Positions 63,358-64,000 of a stretch of 64,000 nt of DNA are shown here, one piece after another (the first letter of the stretch is position 1; the number at the start of each line of letters is the position of its first letter). The notes beneath the pieces are model-generated. The model was not told the origin of the DNA. It worked only from the letters and a program-made list of their open reading frames with translations, and did no database searches. The stretch lies in contig CAMDBB010000002.1 of NCBI GenBank assembly GCA_945889195.1, positions 62,001 through 126,000 on the forward strand. The letters are read 5' to 3'. The position numbers and the translations under genes are program-made. The stretch comes from Bifidobacterium breve. GTDB lineage: Bacteria; Actinomycetota; Actinomycetes; Nanopelagicales; Nanopelagicaceae.

Positions 63358-64000
63358 TTAGTTACTAATTACTTTGGCGCCTTGAACTGGGCCATGTGCT
63401 CGCGCCACGCTGCCGACAACTCCACTGGCAGTTAAGGCAACTGCAAGATCTAATCCAGAATCTTCATCGGCTACTAAGAATGCAACTGTTGGACCAGAGC
63501 CAGAGACGATTGCGCCGAGCGCTCCGTAATCGCGCCCTACTTCAAGAACCAGACTTAACGCCGGGCGAAGTGAACATGCTGCGTTCTGTAGATCATTGGT
63601 GAGCGCTCGTCCCACAGCATCAGCATCTGCAGCTAGAAGTGATTGCATCAAAACATCTGAGACTTGCGGAGGTGCAATATCTAATTCCGCGCGCATACGA
63701 TCACATTCGCCATATACGGCAGGAGTTGAAAGGCCAACGCTAGAGAGCGCAAGAACCCAGTGATAAGTACCGCGCGAAAGAGCGGCAGTCAGTTGATCGC
63801 CACGACCTTGCCCAATCGCGGTTCCGCCAGAGATCATAAATGGCACATCGCTACCTAATTGAGAGCCCAACGCATGAAGCTCTTCACGCGACATTTCTAG
63901 TTGAAAGAGCGCATCCATCGCAACCAAAGTGCCTGCTGCATCTGCACTTCCGCCCGCCATTCCACCAGCCACAGGAATAGATTTCTTAATCTCGATATGA
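63358..64000 (-). CDS. ispE: 4-diphosphocytidyl-2-C-methyl-D-erythritol kinase, partial, runs off the right edge
   Basis: Open beyond the listed ATG: HIEIKKSIPVAGGMAGGSADAAGTLVAM GHMP-kinase ATP loop; GSGPTVAFLV motif. Confidence 0.93.
   Translation of the reverse strand, partial: HIEIKKSIPVAGGMAGGSADAAGTLVAMDALFQLEMSREELHALGSQLGSDVPFMISGGTAIGQGRGDQLTAALSRGTYHWVLALSSVGLSTPAVYGECDRMRAELDIAPPQVSDVLMQSLLAADADAVGRALTNDLQNAACSLRPALSLVLEVGRDYGALGAIVSGSGPTVAFLVADEDSGLDLAVALTASGVVGSVARAHGPVQGAKVISN

Overview
The window is a dense, mostly housekeeping segment of an actinobacterial chromosome. Protein content and moderate base composition suggest a small-genome aquatic actinobacterium, possibly Nanopelagicales/acI-like; this is inference only. 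I support about 60 features. Left part: a CDP-alcohol phosphatidyltransferase fragment, tRNA-fMet, a UPF0182 protein, a broken Lon/YlbL-like protease, a DUF2342 protein, a ThiF/cyclodehydratase-like protein, a WhiB7-like regulator, UvrD2-like helicase, NudC, KatG and an AdnAB-like helicase-nuclease pair. Middle part: TypA, YchF, RmuC, IspH, XseAB, fumarase, PhoH, SURF1, GreA, an ABC exporter, two MFS transporters, a BI-1 family protein and tRNA-Thr. Right part: UbiA, a tRNA-flanked propeller/FN3 gene, a class-I UAA tRNA, UDG, Ppx, enolase, MazG, Mfd, Ppc, Gdh, Pth, bL25, Prs, GlmU, tRNA-Gln, MarR and IspE. The strongest unusual signals are: (1) a ~2 kb mini-island at 42.1-44.2 kb, bounded by a tRNA and a 39-bp copy of its 3' end, holding one secreted propeller/FN3 gene and no integrase; (2) an inverted half-tRNA copy in that gene's leader, antisense to the tRNA when transcribed; (3) the tRNA itself, class I in shape but with anticodon UAA; (4) a 49-aa upstream ORF plus terminator ahead of the whiB7-like gene, consistent with attenuation; (5) a YlbL/Lon-type protease gene split by one in-frame UAA and lacking room for a PDZ domain. 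No CRISPR array, rRNA, transposase or prophage was seen.
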